Below, piece by piece: positions 32,877 through 44,515 of a stretch of 64,000 nucleotides of DNA. Location: assembly GCA_037013495.1 (NCBI GenBank), contig CM072810.1:105924898-105988897 (forward strand), written 5' to 3'. Under the pieces are notes generated by a model. The model searched no databases. It was given only the letters and a program-made list of their open reading frames with translations, and was not told the DNA's origin. Origin of the DNA: Hippophae tibetana (Eukaryota > Streptophyta > Magnoliopsida > Rosales > Elaeagnaceae). The translations under genes and the position numbers were made by a program. Position 1 is the stretch's first letter. Each line of letters opens with the position of its first letter.

Positions 32877-35748
32877 TATGGTAATCTAATGTTCCAATTA
32901 TACGTCCTCAAAGTCAAAACCATAATTGGTTAGTGGACATATTTATTTTTAATTTTTCAATAAAATTTTAAAATTTTGCCTTTACATAGTTGCAACTTAA
33001 AAAAAATGAATATGTTACTTCTTTAAAAACTATTCCAAATTACCAAACTCAAACAATGCTTACACAGAAACAAATTAAAACAAAGTAAATTCACATGCAA
33101 ATATTAAAAAAAATCCAAAATCACCTTATTTTGAGTAATTTTTATATTATTTTTTTACCGAAATTACTCAAAGTACGAATATAAAGCTTACCATAGTCTT
33201 ATCACAACAATTGTAAGCTTTATCTCGGAATGATTATACTAGAGTGGGAATCCATTGGCCTAATATGGGAAGACATCCAATGTCATAGTATGGCTTATCA
33301 TGACAAGTTAATACCTTACTATAATAATGATAAGCTTTATCTCGAACTAATTTTAATAAAGAAATAAAATCTAACCCAAATGTCCTACCATTTTGATAAA
33401 TCACTCCAAATATTTCATATTAAAAAAATGTAATTAAAGCAAGTCTAATCTATCTATGGTCACAATAATAGTATTACTCAGTGACTCTTGTTTATAATCC
33501 AACCATGCATACTATTAGAATATATTAGCCGAATATTGTTATATAGCTTTACTTAGTTTCCAATTTAGTTATTTGTCTAAGGTTGAGTTGGCACTCGTTG
33601 ATTTGTTAAAAAAAAGTCTATAAATAGCAATTGTACAAGTTTACTAGAATTGTGAAGTTGTATTGTAAAAAATTTCATCTTATTGAATAAAACAAGTACA
33701 TTCATCTTAAGCTTTTCAATTTCAAGATTCTTTCTATGTGATTAAAGCATGCATTTAAGATGTTGTGTATCTATGGCTATGGCGTCCAAAGGTTCTTACT
33801 GTGATGCATTATCTTCTTCATCTCCTATCATACCAGTTGATGATCTAACTAACAGATATCAATCAATTGGTGGTACTATGATAGAATACATAAACTCCAC
33901 ATCGGTTCTTAATGTACTTGCAAAGAGGTTTTCACAATTCCTCCAAACAATGTTGCACTCCATATGCGACTAGATGAGAACTACTTTGTATGGTGAGAAC
34001 ATCGATTGAGCTTCATAATACCTTATAAACTTCAAGGTTTTGTAAATGACAAAGTCCATTATGATCGTATTACAACAGCTAGTGAAATAATACATGAGCT
34101 TGAATTGGTATTTTATATTCATAATGGTCTTGGTCAAGATATTTGACCTTTGTCACTTCATTCAATATGACACAAGCCAAACGATACTTAAAAACCAAAT
34201 AATAGCTACAAGAACTCATCTAATATGCCTCACTATAATTTCCACAAGTTTCAAAAGCAATAGACTATCTCTACTAATGTTTCTAGCTTAGATGGTCAAT
34301 CATGATAAAATAGTTCCATGAATTTCAAGAATTATCCCAATAAGAGACTAGTTTTTCAAATATATGATAAACCTTGCCATACAATTGCTACTAGTGATAC
34401 TAATTCTAGAAATTCAAGTTCTTAGTTTTTTGACTCATATTCTTAGTTTTTTTTTTTACTTAAGTTGGTGCAATGCACTACATCAAACCAAATGAATCAC
34501 AAGTAGGAAAATTTGTGCCATTCATTGGTCCTTTGGGTATTATAGTTGGAAAAAGATACATATATACGTAATAACATGCAAGTATATATGATAAAATTGT
34601 ACAAATGTTGTCAAAACCATGAGGTTTTCTACAATAACAACCACTATTTATAACTTATTAGTAAAATGGTAAAGGTGGTTTTGAAAATTGTTTTTTAATA
34701 AAAATAAAACATAAAATAATTAATAAAATATATGAGTGCATAGATTAAGAAAAAAATGAGATTATGGGACTATTCTCACCACTAGCCTAGAATATAATTA
34801 ATTATATCATGAATCAATATTAAAACTATCCTTGAGTTCTTAACTTTAGCTTGGAAAATCTATGCAACTAAGACAAGACTTCATAATGCACATTTTTTTT
34901 ACTTTGTAATTGATGTAGAACACAATCATTAATCAACCTAAATCATGAATATCCTAGACATATTTCCTAGATAATTCATTCATTGCATGAAGTTCTCTAA
35001 AAAAGAGACGACTAAATTACACAAGATTACAATTCTTAACAAATTTCAACAAAGGTATTGTAAGTCATGTAGGTTGTTGTGTTGTTGTTGGCTTTCTATG
35101 TGTAAAACACAAATTCCTCTTATTTTACTAAGTGTATCTACCTTCATTTGTGTAAGATTGCCTACTGTAGATTAATAATTCATGCACGTACATAGTTACG
35201 TATACTTTATATGCAAGCATGTTTATACACACCATGAGGTTGGTTTTTGTATTGTGCATGCTATGTGGAGTGTTGGTTTTCGATGAGCGACTTGACATTT
35301 TTGCTCATGTTTTTGGTTCATTTTGGGGATGGGTAATTATGAAAATTACTCAATAATTTTTGGAAATTTTTATTTTATTTTTAGCACCTCACCCCCATCC
35401 GTGCCACCACCTTTTGCAAGATGCCTGGAGAAGTGGTCGTTCGAGGCTTTATAAATACTCTTATTTCTTCTTATTTTCTATCCAGAAAATGTAATAGAGC
35501 TCTATTAAATTAACATATCATTTTTTTCTATTTTTGGATCACTAATATCTCGAGTGTTATTTGATAATAGTGATTTGTGACTGTGTGAGTAAAACTATGC
35601 TTGTGAGTGATGAGTACTCGAGATGGTGTTTGTGTGTGGGTTGTATATGAGCCGTGTGTTGGTTGATAGTTACCCTTGTACAACTTGTTCTTATATGAGG
35701 AGCCTGTGTGATTGTAAGTCATGTATCAATTGGTGGTTTACATTCGTA
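32877..35748 (+). mobile_element. X3 copia relic (LTR, gag, protease remnant, Y-LTR)
   Basis: The plus-strand LTR starts TGGTAATCTAATG, has TATAAATA at 33619-33626, and leads to gag. The gag N-terminus is open at 33749-33973 (74 codons, from MHLRCCVSMAMASKG). A frameshifted continuation carries RLDENYFVW and ITTASEIIHELEL. Near 34460-34510 a remnant reading VGAMHYIKPNES resembles a retropepsin site with its catalytic Asp lost. Non-coding DNA then leads into a Y-type LTR (about 35130-35748; TATAAATA at 35450-35457). No integrase or RT is present. The whole is an inverted copy of X1. Confidence 0.7.
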
Positions 35749-38339
35749 AATGTCATAACTTACTTCATCTTCTTATATAGGACGCTATATATAAGAGAGG
35801 AAATTAAACAAGTCAATTTATGATTTCATAATATTTTTTGGAAGATATGGTATAAATATCTTGAACACATCAAAAAAAAAATGAGAAAAACCGAATGAAT
35901 GTTGAACTCTAAAACGAGTAAACTTCCCAAGTATAAAACAAACTTCAAAATTATAAAGTTAAAATATTTTTCATTAACAAAATCACAAAAACATATTCAC
36001 ATGAGGGAAATACTTAGGACTTCCTATATAAATTCCTTTTACTTGCAACATTTTATTGCATTAAAAGAACTACATTTCCTTAAGAATAAGATTTAAACCT
36101 AGAGACATTTCACTACACATATTTCACAAGTTCACATGAACAAAGACAATAGGCAAAAGCAGGAAGTATTAACTAATCACGTTGCCAGATAATTCTAATA
36201 TGCATCAACGATACATGTGAGTATGTGACTGCATAATATGATTCCAATCAATAACATAAAGGTATTATTACTATAATATAAAGAATGGATATTAACTATT
36301 GTAGATGATTACTTAGAATCTGTCTTCTATGTAAAAGTTAATAGTAAATCATGATATTCGATGACGAAAATTACACATCATAATCAAGTATAATTTTACA
36401 ACAATCTTTTTTCATTGTCATCAAAAGATGTAAAAACATCATTTGAAAACATTGATACACAAATATTCTCGTGTAAAACAATCGCAATATAAAAGCATAT
36501 GATGATAATTTATTAAACAACTATCAAAATATAAAATAATAAAATGATAATTTATTTAATAACTATTGTCTAAAGATGAAAAATCATCCATTTTAAACAT
36601 TATAATATGACTATTTATCTTTAAAAAATGTCAAAATAATACACAATAATCATAATTAACATAATAATTATGGTTAAAATTCAAATATTTGTCCAATTAT
36701 AGTGATATAATGATAGTTTATTTTTAATGAAGAAAACTTTATGATTTTATTTTAATATAATTGTTCTACAACTTACAATTAATGTAGTATTCAATTTCTC
36801 ATATTATGGATATTTTTTTTATATTATTGAAAACAATTAATTTTTAATAATTTTTAAATAATTTTATAAATTATCATCGATAATTAATTAATTAATTAAT
36901 TAATTAATATATTCCTAAAAATACTACAAATTTGTTTTAACTTTTATTAACTATAAAAAAGCCTACAAGTATTCACAAGTATTAATATAGAGGAATCAAA
37001 GACAAGTATACTTGTATAGTAAAAACTTTAAAAAAATACATCATGTTCATGTCAAAAGATTAGCTAAATTTAAGTGTTGTATAAGTAGTGGAATTTTTTA
37101 TTTAAAAATATCTAATAAAGTTTCAAAGATTTAAAAGGAGATAAGAAGGAAGAAAAATATGAATGAAAGAAAAATGACATATATAAGCCTTTTAGATCAT
37201 GTTATTTGTATCGTTTAGTTTCTTAAGTTAGAAAATATATCATTCGGTTCCTTAATTTTGTAAAAAAGACAATTAAGGATAAATTATATTATTTAATAAT
37301 TTTTTATTAAAATATTATTATTTTCTATCAAATGATTTAATCCAATTAAAATATGAGTCTTTAACGATAACGAAGTCACGGTTAATATAAAACAAATCTC
37401 AAAATATTTGTTTTTTAATATTTGTTAATTATCACTATTTTACTTTAATATTTTTTGTATGAATTTTATTATTGTTTATTTTTCTTAAAATATTTCATAT
37501 TAAATTTTACTTTTTACATGGTTAAAAACTCATATTTTAAACGTCTTTTTATTACTTCATAGAAAATAATAATATTTTAAATAAAAAATAATTAAAATAA
37601 TATAATTTATTTATAATTGATAAATTATATAAAAATAAGAGATTCAATAACATAAGTAACCTAATTTAAAGTTTTTTACGTTACTTCTTAAAAAATCCAA
37701 AGAAAATAAAGGGTGATTCATTCAAGCCTTTGCCAATATTAGTGAGAAGAAGGTAATCAGAATATGTTAACTATAATTATGAATACAAGACTTGATAAAA
37801 AGACATAACGAGGCAAAAAGGTAACAAGAAGTTATTTATACTATTAGAAATAACATCAAACCAACATTTTAAAGCTATTTTCAACGCATTATTCTATTTT
37901 GGAGTATATTTTATTTTATTTTATATCAAAAATTACATTAAATTTATATTCACTTTTAATCCATAATGTCAAATATTATACTAAAAATATATTCTTATAA
38001 ATAAATTTTTTATTTTTATTTTTATTTTATCAGTTATTATATTCAATCAATTGAACAATTATATATTACTATTAATAAATTAATAATAATTAAAAAAATT
38101 AAAAATTCACTAAATATAATATTATATTTATTATATAAATTAAAAATTACATTTAATTAAAAATATAATTAAAAGTACATATTTATAGATATTAATTTGA
38201 TGAATTACTATTTTCATCCCAGAAATGTTCAATTAGTGTTGTATTTTTCTAAATCATTGTTTTAGTTTGTAAGTTTTATTGTACTCGTGTTTATGTGTTG
38301 GCTACTCGTGTACAAAATGTGGTATCTGTTTATTTTACT
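35749..38339. other. AT-rich intergenic DNA
   Basis: No gene or mobile-element core was recognised. A TAAT microsatellite lies at 36881-36908. Confidence 0.6.
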
Positions 38340-41330
38340 TAGTATATCTATCTTCCTCTATGTAAGGTTGGTTTTTGTAGATCAATTATGTATATACGCA
38401 CATAATTAGGTAAACTTTGTATGCAAGCATGTTTACAAACACCATAGAGATGGCTTTCTTAGTGTGCATACAAAATGAAATGTCGGTTCTTGTTGTTTTT
38501 TGGCATGTTTCATACGAGGGTATTTATGGTTTTTACTTAGTATTATCGGAAACACAAAATTTCACGCTTTACACAAACTTACCAAGAACCTCACCACATG
38601 TGGTGTCGAGGTGGCACAATCAAGTGTTATAAACACCCCATCCATTTCTCTTATTTCTTACCCATGTTTTCAAGAGAAATACTCTGCCGAATTTGCACTA
38701 ATTATTATATCTCTTCTCATAATCATTTTGGTGAGGTCATATATGAGTATGGGTCTTTCAGATAGTTTAGTAATAAAATCACGATTTGATATCTATGGTT
38801 GATGATGTATTCTATAAGATTGAAAGTAGTTATACTTTCAATTACTGATCTTTTGTTATCAATCACATCGAATTGGGTGGTGTTGGTTATGGAGGAAAAT
38901 TGGGTTCAAGTTATGAATCAATTTAGTTGTGGAAATAGCAAGTAAAGAGCAATAATAAGCAGTTTAGGTAAAGATCTTGGATAATAGAGGTAATTATGGT
39001 TTTACTGTATATTAGTGTTGTAAACTTAATTACAATTAGTGGATTATTTGTCGCTAAGTAGTTGCCTTATAACACCTATGGATGTTAACATATAGATAAA
39101 ATATCTATAAAAATTTACCTCATTATATTGAGTGTTATGCATGATCTGATATTATGTTAGTAATATCAAAGTCTAAGATTTGTATGTTACAACATACTAT
39201 TAACTTAAACATCGATTAGAAAGCCTTTATATTTTAGACTTCTTTTTGTAAATTTTTCTTAATATACGTGCTTGTATTATGTGTACTATTTAGGTGTTTA
39301 CTTATATGTTTAAGCGAGTTAGGGCTGAGTCCTTAGGTGTTTGTATTTTTTTACCTTGGTGGGTAATTAGGTTGTGGATTTTTTTCACTTGGTATTATAA
39401 CGGGTGCATCCTTTTGGGCTTAACCGCTTCGATATTGATCTTATTAACTTGCTTTATGACACACTCTCTTTCTTTCTAATGGAGTTAGGAGAAAGAGGTA
39501 ATGTATGTTGACCTCCACTATTCAATGGGTTGAGCTATGCCTATTGGAAATCTCAAATGAAGGCCTTTTGTGGTCCCAAGAAAACCATTTATGGTTTCTT
39601 ATTGAAACTATCTAAACCCACCTCACCAAAACCCTACCAACAATACTGTTATCCCAAAACCTATGATCGAATGGACCAAAGATAAATCCAAGAAATCTGA
39701 ATGGAATAGTGAAAGGTTATATGTTATCGTCAAAGTTGTGTCACTAATGAATAGAAAAGGATTCAGAGCTTTACTTATTCTAAACATGCTTGGGATGTTC
39801 TACAGACAACACATAAAAGTACTTCTATAGTGAAGAGATTTGGAATGTTGAAGTTGAATAGAGATTTTAAATTATGCATTATGTAAGAATATGAGACATT
39901 CAATCAGTTTCATGCATAATTGTTCAACATTGTTAACTACTCTCACAACCTCGGTAGGCCAATTAGTGAAGCAAAACAAATTAAAAGATAATTTTCAATA
40001 TACCTTTTAAGCTTTACACAAATTTTACTATACTTGATTCAATGTACAAAACATGTGAAATCACTATAAATAAGCTGGTTGGTGACTTGCAAGTTTTTGA
40101 AGTACATCGCTTTTTATCAAAACAAGATCATATTCCTTCTTAATAAGGAAAAATATTATCCCTCAAGGCTACAAGGGGAAGTGAACCAGTCAAATATATA
40201 TGTATCACAGGTGATGATAATAAGGATTCTGACCCTGATGAGGAATAAATGACATTTTTCACTCAAAGATTTACCAGATTCTTTAGGAAAAAGAAACCTT
40301 TTAATGAGACTATTGGGATAGATACTTCTAGTTTCAAAATCTCAAGATCTACTATAAGTGATGAACACTCAAAAAAACCCAAAAAGGTCACTTGAGTAGA
40401 ATAAGGTGCTTTGAATGTGGAAATCCAGGACACGTTACTCCTCATTGTTTTCAAAAATTAAAATATACAAACAAACATGCCACGAAAGCTAATGTTACTA
40501 TTTAAGACAATACCAATAGTGACGATGAGGATAACACTACTTTTATGGCCTTTTTTCCATAAGTGGTGCCACTGATCCTCTAATTGGCGCCTCAAATAGT
40601 CAAAAGGTAACAGCTAAAACTGATGATGAAGATGACCTACTTGATTCTTACAATACTCTCATATTAGAGAACATCAAGTTTGAAAGGTAAAGAAAAGAGC
40701 TTTGGAAAGCCTTAAAGAAAATGAACGCAAGATATGCGTTCTAAAGAAAAATGTGGAGGAAAATAAGTCCTTTAATGATTGTTAGTAACTTGACATCACT
40801 AAGAAATGCGAGGTTATACAAAAAGGATATTCATATTTACTTGAAAAAAATTAATGCAAATCAAGAAAAAGAAAAGAAGCTTGGGAGCAAATGAAGGTTT
40901 CTATCCCCGATAAAATCACAAAAATGTTTATCTCCTAATCAAAATTTAAAGGTTGAGAAAATGAAAAAAAAAATTATTGTTCCAAAAAGTACAAAGGAAT
41001 ACATAGCCTATTCTATTTACGAAAAGGAAATTAAAATTAATCAACTAAGTAAGAAAGTTGTTATTTTAAAAAACTTTGTATATTATTTCATATCTTTTCT
41101 CGAGTTTTCTAAAAATTTAAGTTAGCGGTAGAAGAGTAACTCTACTTTTACACATCAATGTTTTTTGGTTGATGTTGGTTGTGATAAATAAATCATCATT
41201 AGTCTTGCTTGAACTCTTAATCATGTGTATTTTTTAAAAACTTCTTTTGAAACCAAACCTTTACGTGAAAGGTTCGAAATTTTGTGGATTTCCAATTGGG
41301 TTTAAAAAATTTAGTCTTAGATGTATGAGA
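38340..41330 (+). mobile_element. Y-family copia relic: LTR, primer-binding site and gag
   Basis: The LTR (about 38340-39385) matches the Y copies at 8161-8494 and 35130-35748 over its first 350 bp. TGGTATTATAACGGG at 39390-39404 is a decayed initiator-Met primer-binding site. Gag remnants follow on the plus strand: PPLFNGLSYAYWKSQMKAF near 39510-39566, the block NKLVGDLQVFEVHR near 40060-40110, and a CCHC knuckle CFECGNPGHVTPHC at about 40410-40450 with all four ligands kept. Stops and frameshifts are frequent. No protease, integrase or RT was found, so the element is truncated near 41330. Confidence 0.75.
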
Positions 41331-42429
41331 GAAAGGAAAGAACCACAGGAAAAAGGATGATATTAAAAAATGAATGAGAAAAAACTATTTTTTTTAACAA
41401 TTTATTTAGACATATACAATGTATACCAAACATATAACTAATATATATTTTGCTTTCTGATTATTAGTTAAGGTTTTTTTTTTTGTTAAATGTAACAAAT
41501 AACAAAAATGTACATTTTTAGTGAGCATAAAAAAATTTATTAAGGAGCTTATACAATCAATATTCAAAACTAGAAAAAACATTAAAAGATAAAAATATAC
41601 AATGTTCATATTATATCTTTTTGTCAAATATGAAAAAATAAAATAAAATTTGATTTTTTTGTCAATATTAATGATAAATTAAATTTAAAAAATAGAAGAT
41701 AAATAAGAAAAGACATTCAATTGAATTTTGGTAAGAAATAATATGAGAAGAAAATCTTGTAAAATAAAATTACAATTTATTTTTAAACTTTATTAGAAAT
41801 TATATTTGACAACATTAGTAATTGTTTCGGAAAAATTATGAAATAAAATGAAAAGTTTTAAATCGTATGCATGTTTATTTATGAATAAACAAATGTATAT
41901 ACATAATATAAATTTTAAAAATAAAATAGATGTTTTTAACAATAAATGAGTTCTTATTTTTATTATCTCAATTAATTAAGAAAAAAATAAACAATTTTAA
42001 GAAATAACTTAAGAAAAAATAATTCCATAAATTTTTTACTTAATGTCGTAAATTGGTTAAGAAAACTTAGAATCAAGTAGTATGCAATATTCATTTTTAA
42101 TAACTTAATAACATTTAAAATAACCTTAAATTAAATATATAATGTTTTTTTGTTGCAATGTTATATATTTTAAATTTATATATATTAGATGTTAATAATG
42201 AGGCATTTAATTAGTGGAGATATAAGTCGGGAATGAGTTGTGTTAGAGTTTACTTTTGATAACTCACCATAATATTAATAATTAATTTCTATAGATTTAT
42301 ATTACAAATAACAAGGGAAATATCAGACAAATTAAAACTGCCTTCCATATTTCATATTAGGCCCAAAAAGCTATACTGTGTGCAAAATTATTACATGTTC
42401 TTGTGATCAAGTTCGCATCAAAGTAATAG
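41331..42429. other. AT-rich intergenic DNA
   Basis: Nothing recognisable. Confidence 0.6.
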
Positions 42430-43058
42430 AATTGTGGAACAAGTAATAAGGCTTCCTCAAGAAATTGTTTGGTCTCCCAAGTGGCTTGACATGTCTGTTC
42501 CATGAGATATTCCATAATAACCTTATAATCCCCATCAACTATCTAATTTAAGTGCTCTAGCCAACCCAATAGCCAAAGTTGCAGCTCTTGCTTCAGCTTT
42601 CTCTACAGTCCTAGTTTCTAAAATTTTATACCAGATACCAATCACATTATCAAAACAGTCCCTACTAATTATTGCCCTGCAGATTGACCAATGATATAGG
42701 CAGCATCAAAATTAAATTTAAAACAACCAAAAGGTGGCTTAGTCCAATGTGGATACATATTTGAGTGGAGAGTTATATTAAATTGTTCCATTAATTCTCC
42801 ATCCTTCACTGTCTTATTAAACTCATGAAAAGCTTCAGACAGAAAACGAGCTCCTAATTTAAAATCTGGATTTATGTCTTTGAATTTTTTTTCATTCCTC
42901 ATCATTTTCATCATTATCAAGGTGATTGATAGGATAAATTCTCCTCTCCTTTTATGATCAGGGATTAGTGCTGTAGGAGGAGAGATGCAAAATTGCACAC
43001 AAGACTTAATGTCTAGTCTAATGAATTGATTTAGCCTTATTCCTCCCCTCCAAAACAT
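42430..43058 (-). pseudogene. LINE-type RNase H (RVT_3) relic
   Basis: The minus strand holds a 129-codon run (43058-42669) whose C-terminal part reads HWTKPPFGCFKFNFDAAY, matching the W-x-x-P-P-x-G-x-x-K-x-N-x-D start of the plant RNase H domain found at the end of non-LTR retrotransposons and in orphan RNase H-like genes. Further down, broken frames give VDGDYKVIMEYL and, near 42430-42470, LVPQFYYFDAN, the later blocks of that domain. Stops between them show decay. The N-terminal part of the run resembles LINE sequence upstream of the domain only weakly. Confidence 0.55.
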
Positions 43059-43623
43059 TCATAAGGCATGCATATATTTATATTTTATGAATAGGTTCTC
43101 AACAATTTTAGGCTCCTCGTTACATAAAGGCCACATGAACTCAGTATTTTAGTTGAACCTTTGAAGATTAGATTTGATTATCAAAGAATTTGAGATAATT
43201 TGTTACAAAAAAAAAACTTTGCTTCTTTAATGCAATTTTGATTCCCATATTAGTTGTCGCATCTTGTATATCTCTTTAACGAGCAATTTGAAAAAAAGTC
43301 TTACATGGATTAACAATAGTTATTGTATTTTGGGCTATCAATAATGCCACTTCTTTCACTTTGAAATCATCAAAAAAATTGTAAATCTTTTAAAAATAGT
43401 AGAAATGGTCAACAACGTTCAATGTCATAAGTAACATTTATACCAAACCTCATTAAATTTTTTATGTTTTTAATTTTTACTTAATAGTTGCTTTAGTTTC
43501 TTTTAGCACTATATTTTCAACAACATTATTTTGTCGGATTAGTATGAGCTCTATTCATTTAAATAATAGTATTTGTGAATAGTAACTATTTAAAATAGGA
43601 AAAATATACCCAATTTCCCAACA
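43059..43623. other. AT-rich DNA, possibly an eroded LTR
   Basis: No frame was supported. Because a primer-binding-site relic follows at 43624, the last few hundred bases may be an LTR remnant, but no start could be placed. Confidence 0.35.
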
Positions 43624-43860
43624 ATTGATATCAGAATCGAAGGTTTTTACCTAGACATTTGTTTGTATTTCGTTTGTTTGCTATTGGAATATAGTTATTA
43701 GTTGTTACAATTTGAAAAAATGACAGAAGAAAAGTCTCTTTCAAACAAAGGCCAATCATCCACTTCAGACAAAATAATTGTGATGAATGCAAGGTTCAAG
43801 GTGGAGAAGTTTGATGGAACCGGTCATTTCAGTATGTGTCAAGGAAAATTATTTAAATAA
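43624..43860 (+). pseudogene. Copia primer-binding site and gag N-terminal fragment
   Basis: TTGATATCAGAATCG (43624-43638) resembles the initiator-Met primer site. An ATG at 43720 opens 46 codons containing ARFKVEKFDGTGHFSMC, the standard copia gag start (xVEKFDGxNFxxW) with Trp replaced. The frame ends at TAA 43858-43860 and homology stops there. Confidence 0.65.
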
Positions 43861-43991
43861 ATGTCATATGTATGACAAACCTAAGTTAAATAAATTAATC
43901 ATAATAAAATTATATTCAGAATTTTTTTAATAAAAATTAAATTTTGAAATATGTATAATAATAAGCCTTATATAAAAAATAACACTAAATC

Positions 43992-44061
43992 TGTCATGGT
44001 CCATTAATCAGGACGCTCGACTCACAATGGTGAGACCTTGATTCGATTCCCGGCAATGACA
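43992..44061 (+). pseudogene. Degenerate tRNA-Glu-like sequence
   Basis: The 70-nt stretch ends with GATTCGATTCCCGGCAATGAC, close to the T-arm and 3-prime acceptor strand of plant tRNA-Glu, and has CTC at the anticodon position. The acceptor strands TGTCAT and ATGACA still pair perfectly, although their sequence differs from normal tRNA-Glu. The anticodon stem and the 5-prime side of the T stem no longer pair well. A T-run that could end Pol III transcription follows at 44065. It is more likely a pseudogene or SINE head than a working tRNA. Confidence 0.4.
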
Positions 44062-44500
44062 ACCTTTTTTTCCCAAAGTCATTTTATTCCCTATAAGTCA
44101 AAACAACATGTAATTTTTGTCATCTTCAATCTTTAGTCGGGTCATGCGACACGGTTTCAACTCGAACGGAGGCCTGGCAATTTTTTGCAATTTCGATGAC
44201 GGAAAATGACGTTCTTTTTATCAAAATGCTTAGAATTTGATTTTTGAGTGATTTATGGTCTCATTTTGAATCAAAAACATCAAAAATAAAAAGAAGTTAA
44301 TTCAAAAGTTTCAATGAACACGAATAACAAATTGGAATAATTTTCTTTATGGTTTTTTACGTTTTAATTCACATAATCATTAAAATATCAATACTAAAAT
44401 AATTTATAATTTTCTTACGCATCAAAACTGAGTCAAATAAAAAACCCAATTTTTCAGTCCCTTGGTGAAATAGAGCAAAACAATGGTGTTTTCAAAACTA

Positions 44501-44512
44501 GCTCTAATACCA
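44501..44512 (-). other. Copia primer-binding site on the minus strand
   Basis: The minus strand reads TGGTATTAGAGC, directly after an LTR-type end (CTTACA at about 44515). The LTR would extend to the right from 44516, but its far end could not be identified. Confidence 0.55.
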
Positions 44513-44515
44513 AAT

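Noticed and set aside
36881..36908. TAAT run as a regulatory homeobox-binding cluster
   Set aside because: It is a plain tetranucleotide microsatellite with no gene nearby.
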